Shown piece by piece: positions 43,768 to 51,508 of a stretch of DNA of 64,000 bases. The stretch's first letter is position 1, and each line of letters opens with the position of its first letter. The notes under the pieces are model-generated. The model ran no database searches. It was not told the origin of the DNA and worked only from the letters and a program-made list of their open reading frames with translations. This stretch comes from Acidobacteriaceae bacterium (GTDB taxonomy: Bacteria; Acidobacteriota; Terriglobia; Terriglobales; Acidobacteriaceae): the NCBI GenBank assembly GCA_003134995.1, contig PLDC01000002.1:1-64000 (forward strand), in the 5' to 3' direction. The position numbers were made by a program, and so were the translations under genes.

Positions 43768-44769
43768 ATGCCCGATACCATCTTAGTAGTCGTCGAACAA
43801 CGCGAAGGCAAACTCAACCGCGTCTCATGGGAGACCATCACCGCCGGACAGGCAATAGCAGCCGCTACCGGTTGGACGCTCGAAGCCGCCGTCGTCGGAG
43901 GCACAGCATCGACCTTCGCTGCCGAGGTCGCAGCAAAGAAGGTCGGCAAAGTCTATGCGGTCGAGTCTCCGAAGCTCGAACCTTACACGCCTGACGCCTT
44001 CGCCGCCGCGTTGAAGCAACTCCTCACTGCGAAGCAGCCTAAGCTCGTGCTCATGCCGCACACCTATCAGGTGCGCGACTTCGTCCCCAAGCTCGCGACT
44101 GCCATGGGACGCGCCGTCATCAGTGACTGCATCGGCTTCAAGCATGAAAACGGCAAGCTGGTTTTTACTCGTCAGATGTTTCAGGGAAAACTCGCCGCCG
44201 ACGTCAGTTTTAATTCCGATGCTCCATGGTTTGCAACTTTTCAGAACGGAGCGTTTCGTGGCGACAAGGCCGAAGACGGCGCGAGTCCGGCTCCAATTGA
44301 AACCGTAGCGGCCGACATTGCCGACGGCGTCATTCGAAACAAGCCGCAGGAAGCATTCAAGGAAGCGAAGCAGGCTGTCGATCTAACGCAGGCCGAAGTG
44401 ATTGTCGCGGTCGGCCGCGGGATCAAAGAGCAAAAGAACATCGAGATTGCCAAACAACTTGCCGATGCACTTGGCGCCGACCTAGCCGCCTCGCGTCCAA
44501 TCTGCGACAACGGCTGGCTGCCGATGGACCGCCAGATCGGATCTTCAGGCCAGACAGTCGCGCCCAAGGTTTATCTGGCGCTCGGCATCAGCGGCGCGAT
44601 TCAGCACATCGTCGGCATGAAAGGCTCACGGACGATCATCGCCGTAAACAAAGACTCCGAGGCACCGATCTTTGAAATTGCCGATTACGCGATTATCGGC
44701 AATCTGTTCGATATTGTGCCGCCGCTTACGGAGGAAGTGAAGAAGGTAAAGGCGGAGTTAGCAAAGTAG
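43768..44769 (+). CDS. etfA: Electron transfer flavoprotein alpha subunit
   Basis: A 333-aa ETF-alpha. The C-terminal FAD domain shows AEVIVAVGRGIKEQKN, GADLAASRPICDNGWLPMDRQIGSSG and VAPKVYLALGISGAIQHIVGMKGSRTIIAVNKDSEAPIFEIADY, the classical family signature. Together with EtfB it carries electrons to ETF-quinone oxidoreductase, whose gene is 2 kb downstream. Confidence 0.96.
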   Translation: MPDTILVVVEQREGKLNRVSWETITAGQAIAAATGWTLEAAVVGGTASTFAAEVAAKKVGKVYAVESPKLEPYTPDAFAAALKQLLTAKQPKLVLMPHTYQVRDFVPKLATAMGRAVISDCIGFKHENGKLVFTRQMFQGKLAADVSFNSDAPWFATFQNGAFRGDKAEDGASPAPIETVAADIADGVIRNKPQEAFKEAKQAVDLTQAEVIVAVGRGIKEQKNIEIAKQLADALGADLAASRPICDNGWLPMDRQIGSSGQTVAPKVYLALGISGAIQHIVGMKGSRTIIAVNKDSEAPIFEIADYAIIGNLFDIVPPLTEEVKKVKAELAK

Positions 44770-44809
44770 CGTAATCGATGGCCGCCTCGCCTAGTTTAGA
44801 ATGTAGCTT

Positions 44810-45031
44810 ATGCAGAAGTCTTCGATTGACGAGGTCAAAGCGCAAAGCGATCCTCGAAAGCCGGCGGAGTTAGGTTCATCCGAGGCCGAACAACGCCGCT
44901 GTTTCGTAGGGGACATGATAGGCACCGCCGAGATTGTCGGCGATATCGTATCGCCCGTGATCGACCTGCAGGACATCGAGGCCTATCGCGATGAAGCCAC
45001 CCTGTACCCGGCTGACGGCCCGGAATCGTAG
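44810..45031 (+). CDS. Small hypothetical protein
   Basis: A 73-aa acidic protein of unknown function, ending 9 bp before the HicB gene. Sequence such as MIGTAEIVGDIVSPVIDLQD has hydrophobic periodicity without recognisable motif. Its position in a row of toxin-antitoxin and nuclease genes makes an antitoxin role possible, but I cannot support it. Confidence 0.4.
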   Translation: MQKSSIDEVKAQSDPRKPAELGSSEAEQRRCFVGDMIGTAEIVGDIVSPVIDLQDIEAYRDEATLYPADGPES

Positions 45032-45040
45032 AATGTTCTT

Positions 45041-45283
45041 ATGAATATGATCTTGACTGCTGTGTTCGAGGAAGTCCCTCCGTCCGAAGGCGGCGGCTTC
45101 GTCGCCTATGCGGAAGAACTTCCGGGGGCGATCTCCGAGGGCGACACTCTGGAAGAGGCTCGCGAAAATTTGCGCGATGCAGTCGAGCAGCTTCTGGAGG
45201 CGAACCGCCAAGTGGCCTTGAATTCGGCACTCGGGAAGAACGCTACGCGCGAGACGATGACGGTTTCGGTTGGCCAAGTGTAA
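45041..45283 (+). CDS. HicB-family antitoxin-like protein, orphan
   Basis: An 80-aa protein with the HicB fold pattern: ILTAVFEEVPPSEGGGFVAYAEELPGAISEGDTLEEARENLRDAVEQLLE. It lacks a C-terminal DNA-binding domain. The usual HicA toxin (about 60-80 aa) is not found on either side; the following frame is a GIY-YIG protein. It may therefore be a solitary HicB or a partner of that gene. Starts at ATG 45041 or 45047 are both possible. Confidence 0.78.
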   Translation: MNMILTAVFEEVPPSEGGGFVAYAEELPGAISEGDTLEEARENLRDAVEQLLEANRQVALNSALGKNATRETMTVSVGQV

Positions 45284-45347
45284 GTCGGGCCAAGAAGTCG
45301 CCGTGCGAGGCTATTTACGACGCATGGTGGAGTCTTTGAAGGCGATT

Positions 45348-46184
45348 ATGCCTATCTACTTCAACTCGTTGTTGGGGCAGTTCGGAATCTCGCCAGCGAC
45401 CGTCGTTCTGCTTCGTCACAAGGACAAGTCGGCAGCACGCGGGCGGACACCCTATGAGCTGTGGCGAGACAGCCCAGGTGGTTTCGAGACTTATCAGATG
45501 TGCCAGAGCTTCGAGAACAGGTCAAGGCTTTCCCGAGCATCGTTCTGGGCTTCGTTCGTAGGCACCCCTGACGGCGGCACAATGTTCGTTGGGATCTATG
45601 CCGCGACGCATACCGGGCCCCTGGCGGTCGATATTCCCAAACCGCACAAAGAGGGAGTTGATTTGGCTGGTAGCTGCGATCAGTATGACTTGCGGCTCGA
45701 TCAGCGCTTTATCGACTTGCAAGGAAAGCTTTTCGTCGACTGGGGGGACGGGACACGATCTTGGATTCAACGTGCAGACAAACAGAACAAGGCCCTCAGC
45801 GAGCTGCGCCCGGAGTTCAAGGAACCTGAATTCCCTGGACTTCTAAACTTCATCGAGCCACTATCGAAAATCGAGGCATTGCCGGCAACGTGGATTTCGG
45901 TCCTGAAGGAGGCCGCCGGAGTGTATTTGCTGACCTGTCCTCGGACGAAGGAGCAGTATGTGGGCAAAGCATCCGGTGCTGAAGGATTCTGGAGCCGATG
46001 GCGCCAATACGTTACAAATGACCACGGAGGCAATATCGCCCTCAAGAGCCGCGAGTACAGTGACTACCACGTCTCCGTTCTCGAGGTCGCCGGAAGTGCG
46101 GCGACAGCAGAGGATGTCTTGGCGATGGAATCCCGCTGGAAGAAGAAGCTAAAGAGCCAAGAAATGGGGCTCAATAGGAATTGA
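45348..46184 (+). CDS. GIY-YIG nuclease superfamily protein
   Basis: A 278-aa protein. The C-terminal 90 residues are a GIY-YIG domain: G191-V-Y (AGVYLLTC) and EQYVGKASGAEGFWSRWRQYV, then the catalytic-Glu helix LAMESRWKKKLKS followed by MGLN. The N-terminal part (VVLLRHKDKSAARGRTPYELW, then ASFVGTPDGGTMFVGIYAA) recurs in a family of solitary GIY-YIG proteins, probably DNA-binding or regulatory. ATG 45348 gives the family-like start (PIYFNSLLGQFGISP); AAGGCG is upstream. Earlier starts at 45270 or 45324 overlap or adjoin hicB. A restriction or mobile-element role is inference. Confidence 0.75.
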   Translation: MPIYFNSLLGQFGISPATVVLLRHKDKSAARGRTPYELWRDSPGGFETYQMCQSFENRSRLSRASFWASFVGTPDGGTMFVGIYAATHTGPLAVDIPKPHKEGVDLAGSCDQYDLRLDQRFIDLQGKLFVDWGDGTRSWIQRADKQNKALSELRPEFKEPEFPGLLNFIEPLSKIEALPATWISVLKEAAGVYLLTCPRTKEQYVGKASGAEGFWSRWRQYVTNDHGGNIALKSREYSDYHVSVLEVAGSAATAEDVLAMESRWKKKLKSQEMGLNRN

Positions 46185-46229
46185 TTGCAGGCTACTGCAG
46201 ACTAAGGCAGACAGAGTTAGAATGCGAAC

Positions 46230-46400
46230 ATGAGTGGAACCACCAAGCAGGCTGTAAAGGGCAAAACGGGGAAGGCGGTACTCTCCGAACGCAGCCGGGC
46301 GCTTCTGGAAAGAATCCGCCGCCGTCGTGAAAAGATCCGGCGCCGTGTGGGCATTCTGCCCAATAGCGCCGAATTGATTCGGCAGGATCGGGAACGCTAA
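46230..46400 (+). CDS. VapB-like antitoxin (short ORF)
   Basis: A 56-aa ORF, 4 bp before the VapC gene. It is strongly basic (ERIRRRREKIRRRVGILP) with a terminal NSAELIRQDRER segment, as in short VapB-type antitoxins whose C-terminal part wraps the PIN toxin. Its stop at 46398-46400 leaves only 4 bases to the TTG start of vapC, so coupling is likely. Confidence 0.68.
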   Translation: MSGTTKQAVKGKTGKAVLSERSRALLERIRRRREKIRRRVGILPNSAELIRQDRER

Positions 46401-46404
46401 AGCG

Positions 46405-46836
46405 TTGACCTACGTTATCGACGCCAGCGTCGCGCTGAAATGGTTCTTGACGGAAGAACAGAACCAGGGTGCCGACGCTCTCTTCGAAGCGTTCCTCACG
46501 GGCCGGATTGAGCTGCTGGCACCCGAGGTTCTCCTACTCGAAGTGGCTAACGCCCTGTGGAAACAAGTCGCGCTGCTGAAGCTCTTGCGTTCCGAAGAGG
46601 CCGTGTCGATCTTCCGCGACTTCATTACCCTGCCCCTGAACTTACGACCATCGAATCCACTCGCCAGTCGGGCCTTGGATTTGGCTATCAGGCTTCAACA
46701 CCCGGTCTACGATATGCTTTATTGCGCCTTGGCGATCGAGAACGATTGCGAGTTTGTGACGGCCGACAATGTTTTGGTTTCCAAGTTGTCCGGTCGTCTG
46801 CCGTTTGTTCGTTTCCTCACTACGCTTGAGATATGA
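46405..46836 (+). CDS. PIN-domain toxin (VapC type)
   Basis: A 143-aa PIN ribonuclease. D6 is in VIDASVALKWF, the conserved Glu in LLLEVANALWK, and the C-terminal acidic residues in VYDMLYCALA and FVTADNVLV. Together these make a metal-dependent RNase active site. Starts with TTG at 46405. Its stop overlaps the ATG of the ETF-QO gene (ATGA), so the toxin pair is read through into a housekeeping gene. Confidence 0.9.
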   Translation: MTYVIDASVALKWFLTEEQNQGADALFEAFLTGRIELLAPEVLLLEVANALWKQVALLKLLRSEEAVSIFRDFITLPLNLRPSNPLASRALDLAIRLQHPVYDMLYCALAIENDCEFVTADNVLVSKLSGRLPFVRFLTTLEI

Positions 46837-48551
46837 GCTTGATCTTCCGCAAACCGATCGAAGGTGTCGAGCGCCCGCAGATGCCGGCCGATGTAGTTAT
46901 CGTCGGCGGTGGGCCTGCTGGCATGGCCTGCGCGCTGCGCCTCTCGCAATTGATCGACGCGCACAACGCGGCGCATCCTGACTCGCAGCTCAGCAAAGAA
47001 AATATTTACGTGCTCGAGAAAGCGCGGGAGATCGGCCAGCACTGCCTCTCCGGCGCGCTGCTTGATCCGCGCTCCATGCGCGAATTGCTTCCCGGATTCG
47101 AGAAAGAAGCTCCGCTCGATGCCGAAGTCACGAAGGAAGCAGTTTATTTTCTGACGGAGAAGAGCAAGTTCAAGTTCCCGATCACGCCGCCGCCGCTGCG
47201 CGATCACGGCAACCACGTCATTTCGCTCAACCGTTTCGTGAAGTGGCTGGGCGGCAAGGTGGAAGAAACCGGCATCACCATCTTCACCGGATTCGCTGGG
47301 TCGGAACTCTTATTCGACGGCGACCGCGTGACAGGCGTCCGCACCGACGACAAAGGTGTCGACAAAGAGGGTCACCAGAAATCCAACTTCGAACCGGGTT
47401 ACGACCTGAACGCCAAGATCGTCATTCTCGCCGAAGGCCCGCGCGGATCTTTGACCAAGCAACTCGTAAACAAATTCGATCTCGCGAAAAATGCCAACCC
47501 GCAAACTTACGGCGTCGGCGTGAAAGAACTCTGGGAAGTTCCCTCCGGCCGCATCGCGCCGGGCGAAGTCATCTACACGATGGGCTGGCCGCTCACCACG
47601 AAAGAATACGGAGGCGCGTGGATTTACGGCGGTAAAGACAATGTCGTCTCGCTCGGGTTCGTTACCGGACTCGATTATCCAGATCCGCGCCTCGACCCGC
47701 AGCGCGTGTTGCAGGAATTCAAGAAACATCCGCTGGTAGCAAAGCTGCTTGAGGGCGGCAAAATGATTCGCTACGGAGCGAAGTCCATGCCGTACGGCGG
47801 CTGGTGGGCGATTCCGCCGGTTAGCGGTAATGGCTGGATGATTCTCGGAGACTCCGCCGGCTTCCTGAACTCTGCGCGACTCAAGGGCATTCATCTCGCG
47901 ATCAAGAGCGGCATGCTCGCTGCCGAGACGGCTTTCGAAGCGCTGAAGAAAGATGATTCGTCGGCCGCGGTGCTCTGCGAGTTTCAGAAAAAAGTCGAAT
48001 CCAGCTGGATCAAAGAAGAGCTCTGGAAAGTGCGCAACATGCACCAGGGTTTTGAACACGGATTCTACGCCGGCATGTTCCACACCGCGCTGCAGATGGT
48101 CACTGGCGGCCGCGGCCTGCGCAACCGCTATCCTGCAAAAGCCGGATACGAACACATGCGCAAGCTCGCTGAACTTCCTGCCGACGGAGGCGCCGAGGCT
48201 CACCTGCTCGGTCCCGCGAAAGGCGATGGCAAGCTTACGTTCGACAAGCTCACCGATCTGTATCACTCGGGTACGAAGCACGAAGAAGATCAGCCGTCGC
48301 ACCTCGTCATCGACAACACCGATGTTTGCAATACACGGTGCGTAAAAGAATTCGGTAGCCCTTGCCAGAATTTTTGTCCCGCGAACGTTTACGAAATGCT
48401 CGACGACGCGACTCAGCCGAACGGCAAACGCATAAGCCTGAACCCATCGAACTGCGTCCACTGCAAAACCTGCGACATCGCCGACCCGTATCAGATCATC
48501 ACCTGGGTTCCGCCAGAAGGCGGCGGCGGGCCGAATTACGATGGGATGTGA
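46833..48551 (+). CDS. Electron transfer flavoprotein-ubiquinone oxidoreductase
   Basis: A 572-aa membrane-associated flavoprotein with one Fe-S cluster that passes electrons from ETF to the quinone pool. The FAD motif is VVIVGGGPAGMACALRLSQL; other signatures are YVLEKAREIGQHCLSGALLDPR, GDSAGFLNSARLKGIHLAIKSGM, and a C-terminal ferredoxin-like domain with CVKEFGSPCQNFCPANVYEM and NCVHCKTCDIADP. Completes the etfB-etfA pathway, here separated from it by five small genes. Start ATG overlaps the vapC stop. Confidence 0.95.
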   Translation: MSLIFRKPIEGVERPQMPADVVIVGGGPAGMACALRLSQLIDAHNAAHPDSQLSKENIYVLEKAREIGQHCLSGALLDPRSMRELLPGFEKEAPLDAEVTKEAVYFLTEKSKFKFPITPPPLRDHGNHVISLNRFVKWLGGKVEETGITIFTGFAGSELLFDGDRVTGVRTDDKGVDKEGHQKSNFEPGYDLNAKIVILAEGPRGSLTKQLVNKFDLAKNANPQTYGVGVKELWEVPSGRIAPGEVIYTMGWPLTTKEYGGAWIYGGKDNVVSLGFVTGLDYPDPRLDPQRVLQEFKKHPLVAKLLEGGKMIRYGAKSMPYGGWWAIPPVSGNGWMILGDSAGFLNSARLKGIHLAIKSGMLAAETAFEALKKDDSSAAVLCEFQKKVESSWIKEELWKVRNMHQGFEHGFYAGMFHTALQMVTGGRGLRNRYPAKAGYEHMRKLAELPADGGAEAHLLGPAKGDGKLTFDKLTDLYHSGTKHEEDQPSHLVIDNTDVCNTRCVKEFGSPCQNFCPANVYEMLDDATQPNGKRISLNPSNCVHCKTCDIADPYQIITWVPPEGGGGPNYDGM

Positions 48552-48590
48552 GGTGGCGTTGAGCGTGCCCTGCTGAGAGTTCTACCTTCT

Positions 48591-48872
48591 TTACAACATG
48601 CGCTTGCCGTGGATCACAGCCGCAATCACTACTTCCGGCTCTTCCAATCGATAGATGACCCGGTAGCTATATACCAAGAGTTCGCGGATTTCCTCACTGT
48701 CGAATTCGGGAACTTTGCGGCCGGACCGAGGAAAACGTGACAGCGCCCTGGTTTGATTCACGATCTTCTTCACAACAATACCGGCGTAGGTGGGAGAGTC
48801 GGCGGCAATATAGTCAGCGATGGCCGCCATATCCTCCGAGGCGCGGCGGGACCAGACTACTCGGTAAGCCAT
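48591..48872 (-). CDS. RelE/ParE-family toxin
   Basis: A 93-aa toxin starting YRVVWSRRASEDMAAIADYI, with TRALSRFPRSGRKVPEF and RELLVYSYRVIYRLE followed by VIAAVIHGKRML, the ParE/RelE fold order. It overlaps the antitoxin gene by 16 bases. The ORF is open further upstream, but that part is antitoxin gene in another frame. Target (ribosome or gyrase) cannot be told. Confidence 0.86.
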   Translation of the reverse strand: MAYRVVWSRRASEDMAAIADYIAADSPTYAGIVVKKIVNQTRALSRFPRSGRKVPEFDSEEIRELLVYSYRVIYRLEEPEVVIAAVIHGKRML

Positions 48873-49045
48873 TTGCCAAGGCGAGCTTCGACTTCTTCCT
48901 GAGACAAAGTTCCGTTGACGCGAGCATCTTCCAACCCGCGCCGGACCTTGTCGAGAACGTACAGGTGGTATTGGATATCCTCGACGGAACAATTGTCAGG
49001 CAGCTTATTCAGGAGCAACTCAGCATCATGTTTGGCGGTGCTCAT
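48857..49045 (-). CDS. Antitoxin partner of the RelE/ParE toxin
   Basis: A 62-aa acidic/helical protein (HDAELLLNKLPDNCSVEDIQ, then HLYVLDKVRRGLEDARVNGT and LSQEEVEARLGKWL), typical of antitoxins preceding ParE genes in which the C-terminal helix 'SQEEVEARL.KWL' clasps the toxin. Its end overlaps the toxin start, a normal arrangement in such modules. Confidence 0.82.
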   Translation of the reverse strand: MSTAKHDAELLLNKLPDNCSVEDIQYHLYVLDKVRRGLEDARVNGTLSQEEVEARLGKWLTE

Positions 49046-49231
49046 GACCGACCTCTTTTTGCGGAGAACTCCTGCGTGCAGAACTCGGTCTCGGATCTAA
49101 AGTGTACTTCCATAGCCGCCATTTTACACCCGCCTCATGCGCCCCGGTACGACAGGGGTGAAAGGAAGCACCCTTCAGAAAGCATCCCCAGAAAGCATCC
49201 GGACGACCAACCCCGTGGTAGCATTTCCGCC

Positions 49232-49993
49232 ATGCGACGTCGCATAGCGATTTCTGCTGTTCCATTTCTGTTCCTACTCACCGCACTTGCTCAGCAACAA
49301 ACCACTACCCCGGAGCAAGCCCTACAGAAATATCGCGATTCAAAAGCCGCCACGCTGCGCGACGATTTCGGCGAGCTAGCCCGCTATCGCGACGCTGACG
49401 CTGCGCTCAAGCCGCCCGCGCCCGGCGAGAACCGCGTTGTCTTCTTCGGAGACTCCATCACCGACATCTGGCATCTCGACGAAAGTTTTCCCAAGCCTTA
49501 CATCAATCGCGGCATCGGAGGCCAGACCACGCCGCAAATGCTGCTCCGCTTCCGGCAGGATGTCGTCGATCTTCATCCCAAAGTAGTGGTCATTCTCGCC
49601 GGCACTAACGATATCGCGGGCAACACTGGACCCATGCGCCTGGAAGATATCGAGGCGAACTACGCGTCCATGGCGGAAATCGCCCGCGCTAACAATGTCC
49701 GCGTTGTGCTCTCGTCGGTAATGCCCGTGCACAACTACACGCCGCAGTCGCAGAATTTGTTTGCCCAGCGTTCGCCGGCAAAAATCCTGGAACTGAATCG
49801 CTGGCTGAAGAATTACTGCGCGGCGAACGGCTGCGTCTATCTTGATTATTTCAGCGCTATGGTCGATGACAAAGGCTTGCTCAAGCGTGAACTGGCTGAC
49901 GATGGCCTGCATCCCAACGCCGCAGGCTATAAGATTATGGCGCCGCTGGCCGAGGCTGCGATCCGTAACGCCATCGAGGCGACGAAGCCTTGA
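49232..49993 (+). CDS. Secreted SGNH/GDSL-family hydrolase
   Basis: A 253-aa exported esterase-like protein. Signal peptide about residues 1-21 (ISAVPFLFLLTALAQ). Block I is VVFFGDSITDIW with the nucleophile Ser, block II INRGIGGQT, block III ILAGTNDI, and block V DGLHPNAAGY with the Asp-x-x-His dyad. All four SGNH residues are present. Substrate could be acylated glycans or phospholipid; unclear. ATG 49232 opens the signal peptide. Confidence 0.92.
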   Translation: MRRRIAISAVPFLFLLTALAQQQTTTPEQALQKYRDSKAATLRDDFGELARYRDADAALKPPAPGENRVVFFGDSITDIWHLDESFPKPYINRGIGGQTTPQMLLRFRQDVVDLHPKVVVILAGTNDIAGNTGPMRLEDIEANYASMAEIARANNVRVVLSSVMPVHNYTPQSQNLFAQRSPAKILELNRWLKNYCAANGCVYLDYFSAMVDDKGLLKRELADDGLHPNAAGYKIMAPLAEAAIRNAIEATKP

Positions 49994-49999
49994 AACCTT

Positions 50000-50186
50000 T
50001 TCTCGTCTCCAGGCTCTATAATGAAGCGAGTTTCCGACCGCCTCGGCCTTCGGGCATACCCAGGCCGCAGCGGCGAGGGATGGTTTTCTTTGCGCCCTTC
50101 GCGGACTTTCTTAGCGATCTTCGCGGTTAAAAGCTTTTGACCGCAAAGTTCGCCAAGAACCCCGCAAAGTTCGCGAAGAAAACTAA
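50000..50186. repeat. Intergenic repeats before moaA leader
   Basis: Contains direct and inverted copies of CGCAAAGTTCGC-type words (TTTCTTAGCGATCTTCGCGG, then CCGCAAAGTTCGCCAAGAAC and CCCGCAAAGTTCGCGAAG) that can form a hairpin. No gene seen. Confidence 0.45.
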
Positions 50187-50276
50187 TCCGAGGGTGCTGG
50201 TGGAAACGCCGGCGCCTCCCGCGTTCTGCGAAGAGCGCATTGGAAAGGAAGCGCCTGCTGGGATGCTCCCGCCTGC
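50187..50276 (+). promoter_or_regulatory. Probable molybdenum-cofactor (Moco) riboswitch
   Basis: The segment fits the pattern of the Moco RNA motif: TCCGAGGGTGCTGG, a TGGAAACG loop closed by an 8-bp stem (GGTGCTGG/CCGGCGCC), then CTCCCGC, a variable hairpin, GGAAAGGAAGCGCC and GGGATGCTCCCGCC. It lies about 100 bp before moaA, the first gene of Moco synthesis, which is the usual regulon. Recognition is from memory of the consensus; a covariance-model search would settle it. Confidence 0.6.
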
Positions 50277-50292
50277 GTGTCTTTTCCCAATC

Positions 50293-50386
50293 AGCTTTTA
50301 GCCGTTAGCTTTTAGCTCTTGGCTGAACCCAAGTGCAGAAGCCGGACGAAGTCGAGCTAAGAGCTAAAGGCTAATGGCTAAAAGCT
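50293..50386 (+). promoter_or_regulatory. Long hairpin enclosing the moaA start codon
   Basis: Two 32-base arms, 50293-50324 and 50355-50386, are complementary at all positions when three G-U pairs are allowed, with a 30-base loop. The right arm contains AAAGG (50366-50370) and the ATG at 50374, so if folded it would hide both the ribosome-binding site and the start. The arms consist of AGCTAAAGGCTAATGGC-type words related to dispersed repeats, so the structure may have arisen by repeat insertion. Confidence 0.6.
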
Positions 50387-51453
50387 TGCTTCTCACTGAC
50401 AAATTCGGCCGCCCCATCACCGACCTGCGGATCTCCATCACCGACCGCTGCAATTACAAGTGTGTCTACTGCCGGACGGGGAATGAGGGCGCGTTGTATG
50501 GAGATTTGCCCTTTGAAGACTACCTGCGCATGGCGCGTGTGCTGGTCGGCATGGGAATTACGAAGGTTCGTCTCACCGGCGGTGAGCCGCTGTTGCGAAA
50601 GGGAGTTGTAGATTTCGTTCGCGATCTCGCGAAATTGCAGCCCGCAGGTTATGGAGCCCCGGACGTCCCCGTCTGGGGTCGCCCGCTAGGCGTGCGGGCG
50701 GACGAGGGCGTCCGCCCCTCCATAGTCGGCGACCCGCTCGACATTGCGCTCACTACCAACGGCCATCTGCTCGCCGATCTGGCGCAGCCGTTGAAAGACG
50801 CGGGCCTGACCCGCGTCACCGTCTCGATGGACGCCGTCGATCCCGACCGCTTCGCCCGCATCACGCGCGTGCCTAACGGATACGATCACGTGCTCGCCGG
50901 CATTCGCGCCGCACGCCGCGCCGGGCTGTGGCCGCTGAAGGTGAACTGCGTGCTGATGCGCGGCTTCAACGAAGATCAGATCATCCCGTTCGGCATGTTC
51001 GCGCGCGAAGAAGGCGTGACCGTGCGCTTCATCGAATTCATGCCGCTCGAAGAAGGCCGCACCTGGGCGCCGAACACAGTGGTCACGCTCGACGAAATTC
51101 TGGCGCGCATGGCCGAGTACCGCCCGCTGGTCGAAATCCCGCATGCGCGTTCGGAAACCGCGCGCCGCTACCGCTTCGACGACGGCGTCGGCGAAATCGG
51201 CATCATCGCCCCGGTCTCGCATCCTTTCTGTGGACACTGCAGCCGCATCCGCATCACCAGCGACGGCAAAATCCGCACCTGCCTGTTCTCGGTCTGGGAC
51301 CACGACCTCCACGCCCAAATGCAACGCGGCGCCAGCGATGAAGAGTTAGAAGGTTTCATCCGCGGCGTGATCCAGAAAAAAGAAGAACGCCACCACATCG
51401 GCGAAGCAGATTTTGTGCCGGCGTCGAGGACGATGGTGCATATCGGGGGATAA
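50374..51453 (+). CDS. moaA: GTP 3',8-cyclase MoaA
   Basis: Radical SAM enzyme making the first intermediate of molybdenum cofactor from GTP. It is 359 aa. The N-terminal cluster motif is CNYKCVYC (C26, C30, C33) after RISITDR, and the C-terminal cluster is CGHCSRIRITSDGKIRTC; the protein ends in GG as MoaA proteins do. Between GVVDFVRDLAKL and DIALTTNGHLLADLA lies an insertion of about 25 residues (YGAPDVPVWGRPLGVRADEG) encoded by palindromic GC-rich repeat DNA at about 50655-50725; the frame is preserved. Other moa genes are not adjacent. Confidence 0.94.
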   Translation: MAKSLLLTDKFGRPITDLRISITDRCNYKCVYCRTGNEGALYGDLPFEDYLRMARVLVGMGITKVRLTGGEPLLRKGVVDFVRDLAKLQPAGYGAPDVPVWGRPLGVRADEGVRPSIVGDPLDIALTTNGHLLADLAQPLKDAGLTRVTVSMDAVDPDRFARITRVPNGYDHVLAGIRAARRAGLWPLKVNCVLMRGFNEDQIIPFGMFAREEGVTVRFIEFMPLEEGRTWAPNTVVTLDEILARMAEYRPLVEIPHARSETARRYRFDDGVGEIGIIAPVSHPFCGHCSRIRITSDGKIRTCLFSVWDHDLHAQMQRGASDEELEGFIRGVIQKKEERHHIGEADFVPASRTMVHIGG

Positions 51454-51508
51454 TGCGTGGATGGAACCGGCTTCATCCGCTGCGGTTCGCTCGTCTAAGA
51501 TAGAGATT

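Noticed and set aside
47310-48461. Minus-strand ORF of 383 codons
   Set aside because: Antisense shadow of the ETF-quinone oxidoreductase.
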